Source: Janthinobacterium sp. (GTDB lineage Bacteria; Pseudomonadota; Gammaproteobacteria; Burkholderiales; Burkholderiaceae_D). From it: a stretch of DNA of 44,752 nt. A program made the translations under genes and the position numbers. A model generated the notes under the pieces. That model worked only from the letters and a program-made list of their open reading frames with translations, did not search any database and had not been told where the DNA came from. Location: positions 1-44,752 of the forward strand of contig PKWL01000020.1 in assembly GCA_003133225.1 (NCBI GenBank). Direction: 5' to 3'. This document shows positions 1 to 8,814 of the stretch, one piece after another. Every line of letters begins with the position of its first letter. Within the stretch, counting starts at the first letter, position 1.

Positions 1-192
<192 letters not shown>

Positions 193-219
193 GGGTCATG
201 TCCTTTAGTGGGGGCGCGC

Positions 220-1560
220 TCACAAGGACGCGACCAACTCCTGGCCCAGCCGCGGGCGCTTGTCGATGACGCGCTTGGCTTTGCCAACCAAGGTGCGCTC
301 GATGCTGTTGGCATCCAAGATGCGCACCTTGGTGGTGACCCCGATCGATGCCTTGATATGGTGTTGCAAGGCCATGCCGACCGCATCCATCTCCAGTTCG
401 GACAGCCTGCCGCTCACTTCGGGGCGCAGTTCGACGATGACGTCGAGCTTGTCGAGATGGCTCTCACGCGAGACTACCAACTGGTACTGCGGCGCCAGCT
501 GGGGATGCTTCAAGATCACTTCCTCCACTTGCGACGGGAACACGTTGACGCCGCGGATGATGAGCATGTCGTCAGAGCGGCCCGTGATTTTGCCGATGCG
601 GCGCATCGAGCGTGAGGTGGGCGCGAGCAATCGGGTCAAATCACGCGTGCGGTAGCGGATGATTGGCAGCGCTTCCTTGGTCAAGGAGGTAAACACCAGT
701 TCGCCTTCGGCGCCATCGGGCAATACTTCGCCCGTGTCAGGGTCGATGATTTCCGGATAAAAATGGTCTTCCCAGATGACGGGGCCATCTTTACTTTCGA
801 TGCACTCGCCCGCCACTCCGGGCCCCATCACTTCCGACAAGCCATACAGGTCGAGCGCATCGATGCCGGCGCGCACCTCGATCTCGGCGCGCATCGCCTC
901 GGTCCACGGCTCGGCGCCGAAAATGCCGATCTTGAGCGAGCTGCGGGCCGCATCGAGCCCCTGGCGCGAAAATTCTTCAATGATGTTGAGCATGTAGGAC
1001 GGCGTCACCATGATGATATCGGGCTTGAAGTCGTGGATCAGCTGCACCTGCTTTCCCGTCTGCCCGCCCGACATCGGAATCACCGTACAACCGAGTTTTT
1101 CTGCGCCATAATGCGCGCCCAAGCCGCCCGTGAACAAGCCGTAACCGTAGGAAATATGGATCAAGTCGCCAGCACGGCCGCCAGCGGCGCGAATCGAGCG
1201 CGCCACCACCGTGGCCCAAGTCTCAATATCGTTCTTGGTATACCCGACTACGGTCGGCTGGCCCGTGGTGCCACTCGAGGCGTGAATGCGCATCACTTGC
1301 TCGCGCGGCACCGCGAACATGCCGAACGGGTAATTGTCGCGCAAATCTTTCTTGCCCGTGAAGGGAAATTTAGCGAGGTCGGCGAGCGTCTTTAAGTCGT
1401 GCGGATGGACTCCTGCCGCATCAAATGCGGCGCGATAATGGGGCACATGGTCGTAGGCATGTTGCAAAGTCCATTTCATGCGCTCCAACTGCAAGGCCGA
1501 AAGCTCGTCTTTGCTGCATTGCTCAATTGGCTCAAGAGCGCTGTTTGTGCTGCGTGGCAT
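220..1560 (-). CDS. paaK: Phenylacetate-CoA ligase
   Basis: A 446-aa AMP-forming ligase that activates phenylacetate to phenylacetyl-CoA in the cytoplasm. The length matches the PaaK family (about 430-450 aa). The P-loop-like ATP motif SSGTTG is at residues 95-100; YGLSE (adenylate-binding region), RYRTRDLT and GRSDDMLIIRGVNVFPSQVE follow, all characteristic of PaaK. The ATG at 1560 was chosen over an in-frame upstream codon because AAGGAG sits about 7 bases before it and the preceding residues (a run of lysines) are not conserved in the family. The thiolase gene follows after a 27-base gap, so a paa-type operon is likely. The enzyme can also feed anaerobic phenylacetate oxidation, which matters because iorAB, making arylacetyl-CoA, is divergent from it. 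Confidence 0.93.
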   Translation of the reverse strand: MPRSTNSALEPIEQCSKDELSALQLERMKWTLQHAYDHVPHYRAAFDAAGVHPHDLKTLADLAKFPFTGKKDLRDNYPFGMFAVPREQVMRIHASSGTTGQPTVVGYTKNDIETWATVVARSIRAAGGRAGDLIHISYGYGLFTGGLGAHYGAEKLGCTVIPMSGGQTGKQVQLIHDFKPDIIMVTPSYMLNIIEEFSRQGLDAARSSLKIGIFGAEPWTEAMRAEIEVRAGIDALDLYGLSEVMGPGVAGECIESKDGPVIWEDHFYPEIIDPDTGEVLPDGAEGELVFTSLTKEALPIIRYRTRDLTRLLAPTSRSMRRIGKITGRSDDMLIIRGVNVFPSQVEEVILKHPQLAPQYQLVVSRESHLDKLDVIVELRPEVSGRLSELEMDAVGMALQHHIKASIGVTTKVRILDANSIERTLVGKAKRVIDKRPRLGQELVASL

Positions 1561-1854
1561 ATCTGTCTCCTTCTTCTTCTTTATAATGGGCCGTTCCAAC
1601 TCCGGCCAACTCCTGTCATGTTGCCGGCGGCGGGCCTCGATTCATTCGCCCTCGACCGTTCACGCGGTGTGCCCTGGGCATTGCGCCTAGCCGCCTTATG
1701 CGCGGCAAGTCTGAAGGAGTGCATCGCGCCATGGGGCAGCTTGAAGGCCCTTGCAAGGCCCTTGCCCGGCCCCCTTCTTAACGGCAACATGAATTATTGT
1801 GCCTATCGTAGGCCTTCACACGTAAAAACGCTAGTGTTTAATTTAATAAACTCA

Positions 1855-1882
1855 AATCTAACTGCAACATAATGCAATTCAA
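1855..1882 (-). promoter_or_regulatory. Candidate sigma70 promoter for paaK with TGCATTAT in the spacer
   Basis: Read on the minus strand, TTGAAT (1882-1877) and TAGATT (1860-1855) are separated by 16 bases, close to a sigma70 -35/-10 pair. The spacer contains TGCATTATG and a second TTGCA. The same TGCATTAT word recurs at the promoter of the benzoyl-CoA operon. The leader to the paaK ATG would be nearly 300 bases, which lowers confidence. Confidence 0.4.
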
Positions 1883-2071
1883 CATGGTTCAGTTCGCCGC
1901 CTCTTACGCACCAACCCGTACCCAGGCGCCGTAGCGCGGCGGTGCTTTGGAGCTGGCAACAAGCGCCAGCCGGCGCCGCGCCCAACTTTGTATTAATATG
2001 AGCGCAGGCATTGTTCCGTGCCACCACGTCTTCACAGGCGCCCGCCCCTGGCGCTCTTCCTTGGCTTCACA

Positions 2072-2110
2072 TATGCATTATAATGCTTGCTAATACACGC
2101 ATTATATGTC
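2072..2110. promoter_or_regulatory. Repeated GCATTATA motif cluster upstream of iorA (candidate operator)
   Basis: A perfect 12-base palindrome GCATTATAATGC lies at 2075-2086 and a second GCATTATA at 2099-2106, giving two same-direction copies 24 bases apart. The palindrome contains TATAAT (2079-2084), a possible -10 element, but no convincing -35 is visible. The arrangement resembles the two TGCATTATA copies before the BzdV-like gene. An operator for a repressor of aromatic degradation is inference. Confidence 0.45.
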
Positions 2111-2198
2111 ATGTTCCTTGTGCGCGGCATGAAGTCCAAGTAATGAATTGACGGCTTATTTCCCGGCCGAGCGTGAAAAACAGCGTAAAGGTGTTGCC

Positions 2199-4343
2199 AT
2201 GGAAAGGTCGTTCAAAAAGGAAGTCACTGCGTTAAGGCTGGGTAAAGGCCAGGTTTTCCATGGCGAAGGCATTCTCGCCGTCGCCAAGGCGCTGTTGCAA
2301 TCCGGTGTCAGCTATATCAGCGGCTACCAGGGCGCGCCCGTGTCGCATTTGCTGGACGTGCTGGGCGACGCGAGCGATATTCTGGGCGAGCTTGGCGTTC
2401 ATTTTGAAGCGGCGGCAAATGAAGCGGGAGCGGCCGCCATGCTGGCCGCCTCCATCCATTACCCACTGCGCGGTGCCGTCATCTGGAAATCGATCGCCGG
2501 CACCAACGTGGCGGCGGACGCCTTGTCCAATGTTACTTCCGCCGGCGTCAAGGGCGGCGCGCTAATTATATTGGGCGAAGATTACGGCGAAGGCGCATCG
2601 ATCGTCCAGGAACGCAGCCATGCGATCGCCATGAAATCACAGATCTGGCTGCTCGATCCGCGGCCCGACCTGCCGACCATCGTCAACATGGTGGAAAAGG
2701 GCTTCCAGCTGTCAGAAGCGAGCAACACCCCCGTGATGCTGGAGTTGCGCATACGCGCCTGTCACTTGCATGGCAGTTTCGAGTGCAAGGATAACCTGCG
2801 TCCGAAATTCTCGCGCAAGCAGCATGTGAAGCAAGCGGCATTTAACTTTGGCGCGATCCCGCTCGCGCCGTCCATCTACGCGCAGGAAAAGCACAAGGTC
2901 GAAGAACGCATGCCGGCGGCGCTCAAGTTCATTCGCGAGCATCGCCTCAACGAGTTTTTCGACGGCGAGCTGCGCGAGGTTGGGATCGTTTTGCAAGGCG
3001 GCTTATACAATACGGTGATCCGCGCCTTGCAAGAAGTGGGACTGGCAGATGCCTTCGGCGTCTCGCCGATCCCGCTCTACGTGCTCAATGTGACCTATCC
3101 GCTGGTCGCCGACGAGCTCACGCGTTTTTGCTCGGGCAAACGGGCCGTCTTGGTCGTCGAAGAGGGGCAGCCCGGCTTTATTGAAGAAGCAATCAACGCG
3201 ATTTTGCGCCGCGCCGACTTGAACGACACCTACCTCATCGGCAAGGAAGTGCTGCCCGTGGCCGGCGAATACACGGGCGCCGCGGTGCTGCACGGGGTGG
3301 CGCACTTTCTGCAGCTGTGCGTGCCTGACGGCGTCGATCACCAGCGCGTGTCGAGAGCGCGCGATGACATGACGCGCCGCCAAAACCAGGCGCCAAGCCT
3401 ACTGAGCGAGCCGGTGCCCGCACGCCCGCCCGGCTTTTGCGTGGGCTGCCCGGAGCGGCCTGTTTTTTCCGCCTTAAAACTGCTGCAAAAGGACATCGGA
3501 AAAATCCATATCAGCGCCGACATCGGCTGCCATACTTTTTCCACGCTGGCACCGTTTAGCATGGGCAGCACCGTGGTCGGCTACGGGCTTGGCCTTTCCA
3601 GCTCGGCTGGCGTGGCACCGATGTTCGAGCGCCGGGTCGTGAGCATCATGGGCGATGGCGGTTTCTGGCATCAAGGTTTGACCACGGGCATCGCGAACGC
3701 GGTCTTCCGCGGCGACGATGGCGTCTTACTCATCATGAAGAACGGCTACGCTGCTGCCACCGGGGCGCAACAAATAGCCTCGACCCCGGCCAACGGCGCC
3801 TCGGGAGCGGCCGCCATCGACATGCAGGCCGTGCTGCGCGCCGTCGGCGTCAGCTGGTTGCGCAGCGTGCGTTCTTACGAGGTCGGCCATCTGACGGCGA
3901 CCTTGCGGGAAGCGCTCGACACGCCGTACAACGGCTTAAAGGTCATCATCGCCGAAGGCGAATGCCAGCTTGAGCGGCAACGCCGGGTGCGCGTCGAAGA
4001 CGCCTTGAAACTGGCGTCAAAAGAGCGCACGGTACGCCTTCGCTCCGGCATCGACGAGGACCTATGCACGGGCGACCGGTCCTGCATCCGTCTGTCGGGT
4101 TGTCCTTCCTTGACCCTCAAAGAAAATCCCGATCCGCTGCGCGCAGATCCCGTCACCACCATCAATGACAGCTGCGTCGGGTGCGACACGTGCGGCGAAG
4201 TGGCGCAAGCGGCAACGCTGTGCCCGTCCTTTTACCAAGCCAAAGTCATTTGCAATGGCAGCCGCATCGAGCACCTGCTCGATCGAGTGCGGCGCGCCGT
4301 CATCGGACGCTTGCAAAGCAAATCATCGCGAGGAGCATTGTGA
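2199..4343 (+). CDS. iorA: Indolepyruvate/arylpyruvate:ferredoxin oxidoreductase, alpha subunit
   Basis: A 714-aa thiamine-diphosphate enzyme subunit that, with IorB, oxidatively decarboxylates arylpyruvates (indolepyruvate, phenylpyruvate) to arylacetyl-CoA and reduces ferredoxin. The N-terminal third carries the pyrimidine-binding fold (GYQGAPVSHLLDVLGDA, GVHFEAAANEAGAAAML). The middle has the thiolated-nucleotide/TPP domain with CVGCPERPVF, ADIGCHTF and GDGGFWHQG. The C-terminus has ferredoxin-like cysteines in CTGDRSCIRLSGCPSL and CVGCDTCGEVAQAATLCPS. The ATG at 2199 has AAAGG upstream; an in-frame TTG at 2148 is less likely. It overlaps iorB by four bases (GTGA), so the subunits are translationally coupled. 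In anaerobic Phe/phenylacetate degraders this enzyme is an alternative to phenylacetaldehyde oxidation. Assignment to the family is firm; the true substrate is not. Confidence 0.93.
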   Translation: MERSFKKEVTALRLGKGQVFHGEGILAVAKALLQSGVSYISGYQGAPVSHLLDVLGDASDILGELGVHFEAAANEAGAAAMLAASIHYPLRGAVIWKSIAGTNVAADALSNVTSAGVKGGALIILGEDYGEGASIVQERSHAIAMKSQIWLLDPRPDLPTIVNMVEKGFQLSEASNTPVMLELRIRACHLHGSFECKDNLRPKFSRKQHVKQAAFNFGAIPLAPSIYAQEKHKVEERMPAALKFIREHRLNEFFDGELREVGIVLQGGLYNTVIRALQEVGLADAFGVSPIPLYVLNVTYPLVADELTRFCSGKRAVLVVEEGQPGFIEEAINAILRRADLNDTYLIGKEVLPVAGEYTGAAVLHGVAHFLQLCVPDGVDHQRVSRARDDMTRRQNQAPSLLSEPVPARPPGFCVGCPERPVFSALKLLQKDIGKIHISADIGCHTFSTLAPFSMGSTVVGYGLGLSSSAGVAPMFERRVVSIMGDGGFWHQGLTTGIANAVFRGDDGVLLIMKNGYAAATGAQQIASTPANGASGAAAIDMQAVLRAVGVSWLRSVRSYEVGHLTATLREALDTPYNGLKVIIAEGECQLERQRRVRVEDALKLASKERTVRLRSGIDEDLCTGDRSCIRLSGCPSLTLKENPDPLRADPVTTINDSCVGCDTCGEVAQAATLCPSFYQAKVICNGSRIEHLLDRVRRAVIGRLQSKSSRGAL

Positions 4344-5947
4344 ATCTTGAAAATCAAGGCCTCTTGCCACAACGGCCGTTGACCATCCTCATCGCCGCCC
4401 TCGGTGGCGAAGGCGGCGGCATGCTGGCCGAGTGGGTGGTTGGCGCTGCGATGCGCTGCGATTATCCCGTGCAAAGCACCTCGATCCCCGGCACGGCGCA
4501 GCGCACGGGCGCTACCACCTACTACGTCGAAATCTATGCGGTGCCAGCCGCGCAACTCGAGGGCCGCATACCGGTAATGGCGCTGATGCCGACTCCGGGC
4601 GCGGTCGATGTGGTGGCCGCGTCGGAGTTGGCGGAGGCGGCCCGGGCGCTGCAAGGGGCCTATATTGACGCTGGCACCACGGTAATCGCGTCCACGCACC
4701 GGGTATACACGGTGGCTGAAAAAGTCAATCCCGGCGACGGACGCGCCGATAGCCAAAAGATGCTGGCGGCAGTGGGCGCGGCCGCCCAGCGGGCGGAGTT
4801 GTTCGACATGGCGCTGCTGGCGCAACAAAATGGCAGCCTGATCAATGCGGTGTTGTTTGGCGCGCTGGCCGGATCGGGTGCGCTGCCGCTGCCGCGCGCC
4901 GCCTGCGAGCTGGCGATCCGCGCTACGGGCAAAGGTGGGCGAGCGAACTTGCGCGGTTTCGCGGCCGGTTATGCGCAAGCCAAGGACGGTGGCGCAGCGG
5001 CGCCATCGAGCGCGCCCACTTGGCAGGCGGCCACGCCCGTCGAGCGCGTGCGTCAAAAGTTTCCGGCACCCACTTTTGACGTGCTTGACGCTGGCGTGGC
5101 GCGATTGACCGATTACCAGGACGCCGCTTACGCCACACTCTATCTGAATCGCTTGGAACCCATCCTGGCGCTCGACCGGGAAGCGGGCGGCGCCGCCAGC
5201 GGGTTCCGGCTGACCTGCGAAACGGGACGGCAATTGGCGCTATGGATGAGCTATGAGGATGTGTTCCGGGTGGCCGAACTGAAAACGCGCAGCCGCCGTA
5301 TGGAGCGCGTGCGCCACGACGTCCACGCCGTAGCGCACGATATCGTGATGGTGACGGAGTACCTGAAACCCGGTCTGGAAGATGTTTGTGCAATCTTGCC
5401 GCAAAGCCTCGCGCAGCGCTTGCGGCGCTGGGCTGTGAAAAATGGAAAGTCGTTTTCCGTGCCGCTGCGCATAAAGACCAGCACTCTGTACGGATTTCTG
5501 CTGTTGCGCGGCCTCGGGGCCCTAGGAGCGTGGCGCCGCCACACGTCGCGCTACCACACTGAACAAGCATTGATCTTGCGTTGGCTTGGCGCCATCAAGC
5601 GCCTCGGTTTCGCGGTGCAAGACATTGGTCTCGCCTTGGAAATTGTCGATTGCGCGCGCTTGGTTAGGGGCTACGGCGAGACCCACCGCAACGGTGTCTT
5701 GCAGTTCGAAAAAATTTTTGACACGATCGTCGAGGGCGGACATGAGTCGGATCCGAAAAAACTGAGCGAGGCGATCCGGCGCGCGCGTAGCGCTGCGCTC
5801 GCCAATCCGGAGGAGGCGCCGCCGCCAAAATCGATGAACTCGGATCCGGGTAAACCGATATTTTGGATGGCGCGCGCGGCCTCGGGCACGCTGCCGGGCC
5901 AGCTAGACAAGACGGGCACATCCGTGGCCAAGCACGAGCATACTTAA
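4340..5947 (+). CDS. iorB: Indolepyruvate/arylpyruvate:ferredoxin oxidoreductase, beta subunit
   Basis: A 535-aa partner of IorA. Residues 1 to about 200 form the pyruvate-ferredoxin-oxidoreductase gamma domain (LTILIAALGGEGGGMLAEWVVGAA, STSIPGTAQRTGATTYYVEI). The rest matches the DUF6537-type C-terminal domain seen in long IorB proteins of beta- and alphaproteobacteria. The GTG at 4340 overlaps the iorA stop, with GAGGAG just upstream, so coupled translation decides the start. The same reading frame is open further upstream inside iorA, but that part carries no family similarity. A hemerythrin-like gene follows after 38 bases. Confidence 0.9.
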   Translation: MNLENQGLLPQRPLTILIAALGGEGGGMLAEWVVGAAMRCDYPVQSTSIPGTAQRTGATTYYVEIYAVPAAQLEGRIPVMALMPTPGAVDVVAASELAEAARALQGAYIDAGTTVIASTHRVYTVAEKVNPGDGRADSQKMLAAVGAAAQRAELFDMALLAQQNGSLINAVLFGALAGSGALPLPRAACELAIRATGKGGRANLRGFAAGYAQAKDGGAAAPSSAPTWQAATPVERVRQKFPAPTFDVLDAGVARLTDYQDAAYATLYLNRLEPILALDREAGGAASGFRLTCETGRQLALWMSYEDVFRVAELKTRSRRMERVRHDVHAVAHDIVMVTEYLKPGLEDVCAILPQSLAQRLRRWAVKNGKSFSVPLRIKTSTLYGFLLLRGLGALGAWRRHTSRYHTEQALILRWLGAIKRLGFAVQDIGLALEIVDCARLVRGYGETHRNGVLQFEKIFDTIVEGGHESDPKKLSEAIRRARSAALANPEEAPPPKSMNSDPGKPIFWMARAASGTLPGQLDKTGTSVAKHEHT

Positions 5948-5985
5948 CGGCATCGCTGCCGCCATGATTGAGTAAGGGAGACAAT

Positions 5986-6417
5986 ATGAACAACATCAGT
6001 GAATTTATGACGAATAATCATCGCGAATGCGACATGCTCTTTGCCGTTGCCGAAGAAAACGTCGCCAAGGGCAAATGGCAACAGGCGGAATCCGATTTCC
6101 AAGCGTTTCGCAGCGCCCTCGAGCGCCACCTGGGAATGGAGGAAGATGTTTTTTTCCCCGCCTTCGACGCCAAGACGGGAATGGAAATGGGCCCGACTCA
6201 TGTGATGCGCGGCGAGCATCAGCAAATGCGTAAACTCATTGAGGACATGGGGCATAGCCTTAGAGACAAAGACGGCGACGGCTTCCTCGGTGCCTCAGAA
6301 ACCTTGATGGTCTTAACGCAGCAGCACAACATGAAAGAAGAGCAAATGCTGTATCGCATGATGGACCAGGCGCTCGGGGTCGATGCTGCCCGCTTACTAG
6401 AGCGCGCCGGCGCCTAG
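5986..6417 (+). CDS. Hemerythrin-domain protein
   Basis: A 143-aa single-domain hemerythrin-like protein, expected to be soluble and to hold a di-iron site binding O2 or reacting with NO. Candidate iron ligands are His12 (NNHRECD), His48 and Glu52 (LERHLGMEED), His78 (GEHQQM), and His114 with an acidic residue near 118-119 (QQHNMKEEQ), in the order of the HHE family. The ATG at 5986 is preceded by AAGGGAG at a good distance. It lies 38 bases after iorB and 4 bases before a membrane-protein gene, so it may be co-transcribed with both. In facultative anaerobes such proteins are often linked to nitrogen-oxide respiration or O2 sensing; a role protecting the O2-sensitive IorAB is inference. Confidence 0.85.
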   Translation: MNNISEFMTNNHRECDMLFAVAEENVAKGKWQQAESDFQAFRSALERHLGMEEDVFFPAFDAKTGMEMGPTHVMRGEHQQMRKLIEDMGHSLRDKDGDGFLGASETLMVLTQQHNMKEEQMLYRMMDQALGVDAARLLERAGA

Positions 6418-6421
6418 GAAT

Positions 6422-7723
6422 ATGAGCAGTCCCCCGACGCCAACGACGCAAGTTGGCGCACTCAATTTTCAACAGGCGCCGCCGATCTGGGTGCCGCTGC
6501 GTTTCTTCCTGAGCGCGCCCGCGTTCGCGCTGCTAGCCGCCGCAGTGATGCTGTGGCAGGGCGAAAACTTGCTCGCATCGCGCTGGTCGCCGGCGACGCT
6601 GGCAGCCGTTCACCTGTTGACGCTCGGTTCCATGACGATGGTGATGATAGGCGCCCTGTTCCAGCTGTTGCCGGTGCTGGCCGGCGCGCCCCTACCCAGA
6701 CCGCGGATGGTGGCCGCGATCGTGCATGGCGCGCTCGTGCTGGGGACCCTCATGTTCGCCGGCGCCCTGTTGTTCACGCAGCCCTTGTTGCTGGCAGTGG
6801 CGATCCCCCTGTTGGGGCTGGGGCTGGCGATTTTCCTCGCCGCGGCGCTCTTTGCTTTGGCGCGCACCCCCAACCCGAATGCAAGCGTATTCGCGCTCGG
6901 GATGGCTAGCTGCGCACTCGTCGTCACGCTCCTGCTTGGCCTGGCGCTAGGTGCCAGCCGGACCTGGGGCCTCGCGCTCCCCACCCTGTCCCTACGCGAT
7001 CTGCATCCGGCTTGGGGGCTGCTTGGATGGACGGGATTACTGGTCGCGGGCGCGGCCTACCAAATCGTGCCGATGTTTCAAATCACCCCGCCCTATCCGC
7101 GATGGCTGATGCGCTCTTTCGCGGCGACGGTCTGCGCTCTCTTAACGCTGTTGTCGATCGCCCAGTGGCCGGCAGGCGGGACGAGCTGGCAGTGGTTGAA
7201 GCCGGTCTGCATCTTCCTTCTGGCGGGCGCATATATCCTGTTTGCCGCCATCACGCTCCATTTGCAACGCCAGCGCCGTCGGCGCCTACCCGATGTGACC
7301 TTGGAGTTTTGGCGCATCGGCATGGTGTGCGTGGTGCTGGCGGCCTTGCTTTGGGCGGCACAGGAAATTGCCGTACTTCGCTTCGCGCAGGCGGACGTGC
7401 TCCTGGGCGTTTTGGTGATTCTTGGCGCGGCGATGTCGTTTATTAGTGGCATGCTGTGCAAGATCGTACCCTTCCTTTCGTGGTTCCATCTACAGGCGAG
7501 CAGGGCAGGAGCGCCGAATGTGAAAGCGATGCTGCCTGAAAAGGCGCAGCGCCTGCAGTTGAGGTTGCATCTTGCCGCTCTCGTTTTGTGCGTCGCGGCA
7601 GCCTTGTTCCCGGCCCTGTTCACGTACCCGGCCGCGCTGTGTTTCGGTGCGGCGTCGCTGTCGGTGCTGTGGAATATGTTTGGCGTCGTGCGCATCTACC
7701 GCCGCGTCGCAGCTGGCCCGTGA
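6422..7723 (+). CDS. Polytopic membrane protein, NnrS / heme-copper-oxidase-subunit-I-like
   Basis: A 433-aa very hydrophobic protein with roughly 12 predicted transmembrane segments. Histidines sit within or next to helices at about residues 64 (AAVHLLTLG), 102 (VHGALVLG) and 195 (DLHPAWGLLGW), which suggests heme or metal binding as in NnrS and distant heme-copper oxidase subunit I relatives. It starts 4 bases after the hemerythrin gene with only a weak ribosome site, so translational coupling is likely. A hemerythrin plus such a membrane protein is a combination known from denitrifiers. The exact family is uncertain: I see the topology and histidines, and infer an NO- or heme-related role. 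Confidence 0.6.
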   Translation: MSSPPTPTTQVGALNFQQAPPIWVPLRFFLSAPAFALLAAAVMLWQGENLLASRWSPATLAAVHLLTLGSMTMVMIGALFQLLPVLAGAPLPRPRMVAAIVHGALVLGTLMFAGALLFTQPLLLAVAIPLLGLGLAIFLAAALFALARTPNPNASVFALGMASCALVVTLLLGLALGASRTWGLALPTLSLRDLHPAWGLLGWTGLLVAGAAYQIVPMFQITPPYPRWLMRSFAATVCALLTLLSIAQWPAGGTSWQWLKPVCIFLLAGAYILFAAITLHLQRQRRRRLPDVTLEFWRIGMVCVVLAALLWAAQEIAVLRFAQADVLLGVLVILGAAMSFISGMLCKIVPFLSWFHLQASRAGAPNVKAMLPEKAQRLQLRLHLAALVLCVAAALFPALFTYPAALCFGAASLSVLWNMFGVVRIYRRVAAGP

Positions 7724-8175
7724 ACGGCTTGCGCCCGCTTGAGCTACGCTTTTGCTCGATCTCGCTGCCAGCTTAAGGATGGGCGCACTGGTCGCCCATG
7801 CTCTTAGCAGGAGCCCCGGCGTCATGGGAATATCGAGGCCCAAAGCGGTCAGCGCCGGGCATCGTCGTTTGTGCCACGTCAATACGCCCAGTTGCCAAGT
7901 TTTATAAAATGAGTGCTTGCAAGCAATTTGCACTACCGGCGCCGGCGGTCGGGAAACATACCGGCACCAATTTTATGAAAGGCCCGCAACGTGGTGGCGG
8001 GCCTTTCAACATCTCCTCTTGCGCCAGCGCAAACCGCTTTTGCGCTGGGCGCCGTAAAATGAAACGGATTTCTCCCCCATTGCCCGCGCGCGCAAGCATG
8101 TGGGCTTTTTTTTACCCCCTTCCGACCCCAGGCCTCAAGCGCATTGAACGCTCGGCTTGGCACAGGAGATGCAAA
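7724..8175. other. Gene-free intergenic stretch with palindromes
   Basis: No credible gene. The stretch includes a perfect 12-base palindrome TGCTTGCAAGCA at 7914-7925 and a strong hairpin at 7978-8006 (listed separately). An open frame runs through it into the SRPBCC gene, but its start-side residues show no domain. Confidence 0.5.
7978..8006. terminator. Hairpin, probable bidirectional terminator
   Basis: AAAGGCCCGC (7978-7987) pairs perfectly with GCGGGCCTTT (7997-8006) around a 9-base loop: a 10-bp GC-rich stem whose ends supply short A and T runs on either strand. It lies 255 bases after the iorAB-hemerythrin-membrane-protein operon and before the SRPBCC gene. Confidence 0.65.
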
Positions 8176-8610
8176 TTGAACATGCCCCGCCTGAAAACGA
8201 CAGAGCTCACGGTGACCCGCACCATAGCGGCCACTCCAGCCGTCCTCTTTGACCTGTGGCTAGACCCAAATAGTCGCGGCAGCCCATGGTTTGGTGCGAC
8301 GCGCGCGATCGTTCACCCCGTCGTCGATGGACTGTTCTATCATTTGGTTCATTTCGAGGGCCGCGACTGGGCCCACTATGGACGATTTACGGACCTAGAT
8401 CGACCACGGCGCATCGAACATACTTGGATGTCCGAGGCCACGCGTGGCGCCGAGTCCTTGGTGACGTTAACGTTCGTGCCCGCCGGCGCCCACACATTGG
8501 TGAGCTTGCGACACTCTAACGTCCCGGACGACGCCATGGGGCGCCGTCATGAGGAAGGCTGGGGCTTCATGCTGGACGCCATCTCGGACCGCTTCACCCG
8601 GGGTGCTTAG
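8176..8610 (+). CDS. SRPBCC / AHSA1-type START-like protein
   Basis: About 144 aa of the SRPBCC (polyketide cyclase / Aha1 C-terminal) fold. TVTRTIAATPAVLFDLWLDP at the N-terminus, a central run of beta strands and the closing helix GWGFMLDAISDRF match the family. CAGGAG at 8163-8168 is ideally spaced for the TTG at 8176; the ATG at 8182 is the alternative, giving a protein two residues shorter. It converges on the benzoyl-CoA operon. Proteins of this fold bind hydrophobic ligands, but no specific ligand can be inferred. Confidence 0.8.
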   Translation: MNMPRLKTTELTVTRTIAATPAVLFDLWLDPNSRGSPWFGATRAIVHPVVDGLFYHLVHFEGRDWAHYGRFTDLDRPRRIEHTWMSEATRGAESLVTLTFVPAGAHTLVSLRHSNVPDDAMGRRHEEGWGFMLDAISDRFTRGA

Positions 8611-8615
8611 AGGGC

Positions 8616-8667
8616 TCTAGGGCGTTGGGCTAGCGTTGGGTTCTAGGGCGTTGGACTCCTAGCGTTG
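8616..8667. repeat. Imperfect tandem repeat, two copies
   Basis: TCTAGGGCGTTGG occurs at 8616-8628 and 8642-8654, each followed by CTAGCGTTG (8630-8638 and 8659-8667). The two imperfect units are 26-29 bases long and lie just after the SRPBCC stop codon. Confidence 0.6.
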
Positions 8668-8700
8668 CCGACGCCGGCAAGCGGCCCATGGGTTTTCTGA

Positions 8701-8747
8701 CCTGCGCCTTGGCGCAGGAAGTGAGCTGGCGGCCCCAACTGGGCCGC
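8701..8747. terminator. Two hairpins in the convergent gap (possible terminator)
   Basis: CCTGCGCC (8701-8708) pairs perfectly with GGCGCAGG (8711-8718) around a 2-base loop. A second hairpin pairs GCGGCCC (8729-8735) with GGGCCGC (8741-8747) around CAACT. They lie between the converging SRPBCC gene and the end of the bzd-like operon. No clear T-run follows either, so intrinsic termination is possible but not certain. Confidence 0.45.
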
Positions 8748-8814
8748 GCAATGATGCAATGCGGCCCGGGCCGGGACAAATCTAGACGGCGCCCGGGCCA
8801 GACGCGGCGCCCGC

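Larger units (their letters stand above)
1561..2198. promoter_or_regulatory. Divergent paaK / iorA intergenic regulatory region
   Basis: This 638-base gap separates two divergent aromatic-acid genes and holds no credible gene. It is AT-rich around 1790-1880 and 2070-2110. It contains a candidate paaK promoter, a cluster of GCATTATA motifs, and the iorA ribosome binding site (AAAGG, 2188-2192). Operator and promoter candidates are listed separately. Confidence 0.6.

Noticed and set aside
208..1395. Long open frames on the plus strand opposite paaK
   Set aside because: They are antisense shadows of the ligase gene in high-GC DNA, with no domains or ribosome sites.
4232..5570. Open frames of over 200 codons on the minus strand opposite iorB
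   Set aside because: Arg/Ala/His-rich composition without family similarity; they mirror the codon bias of iorB.
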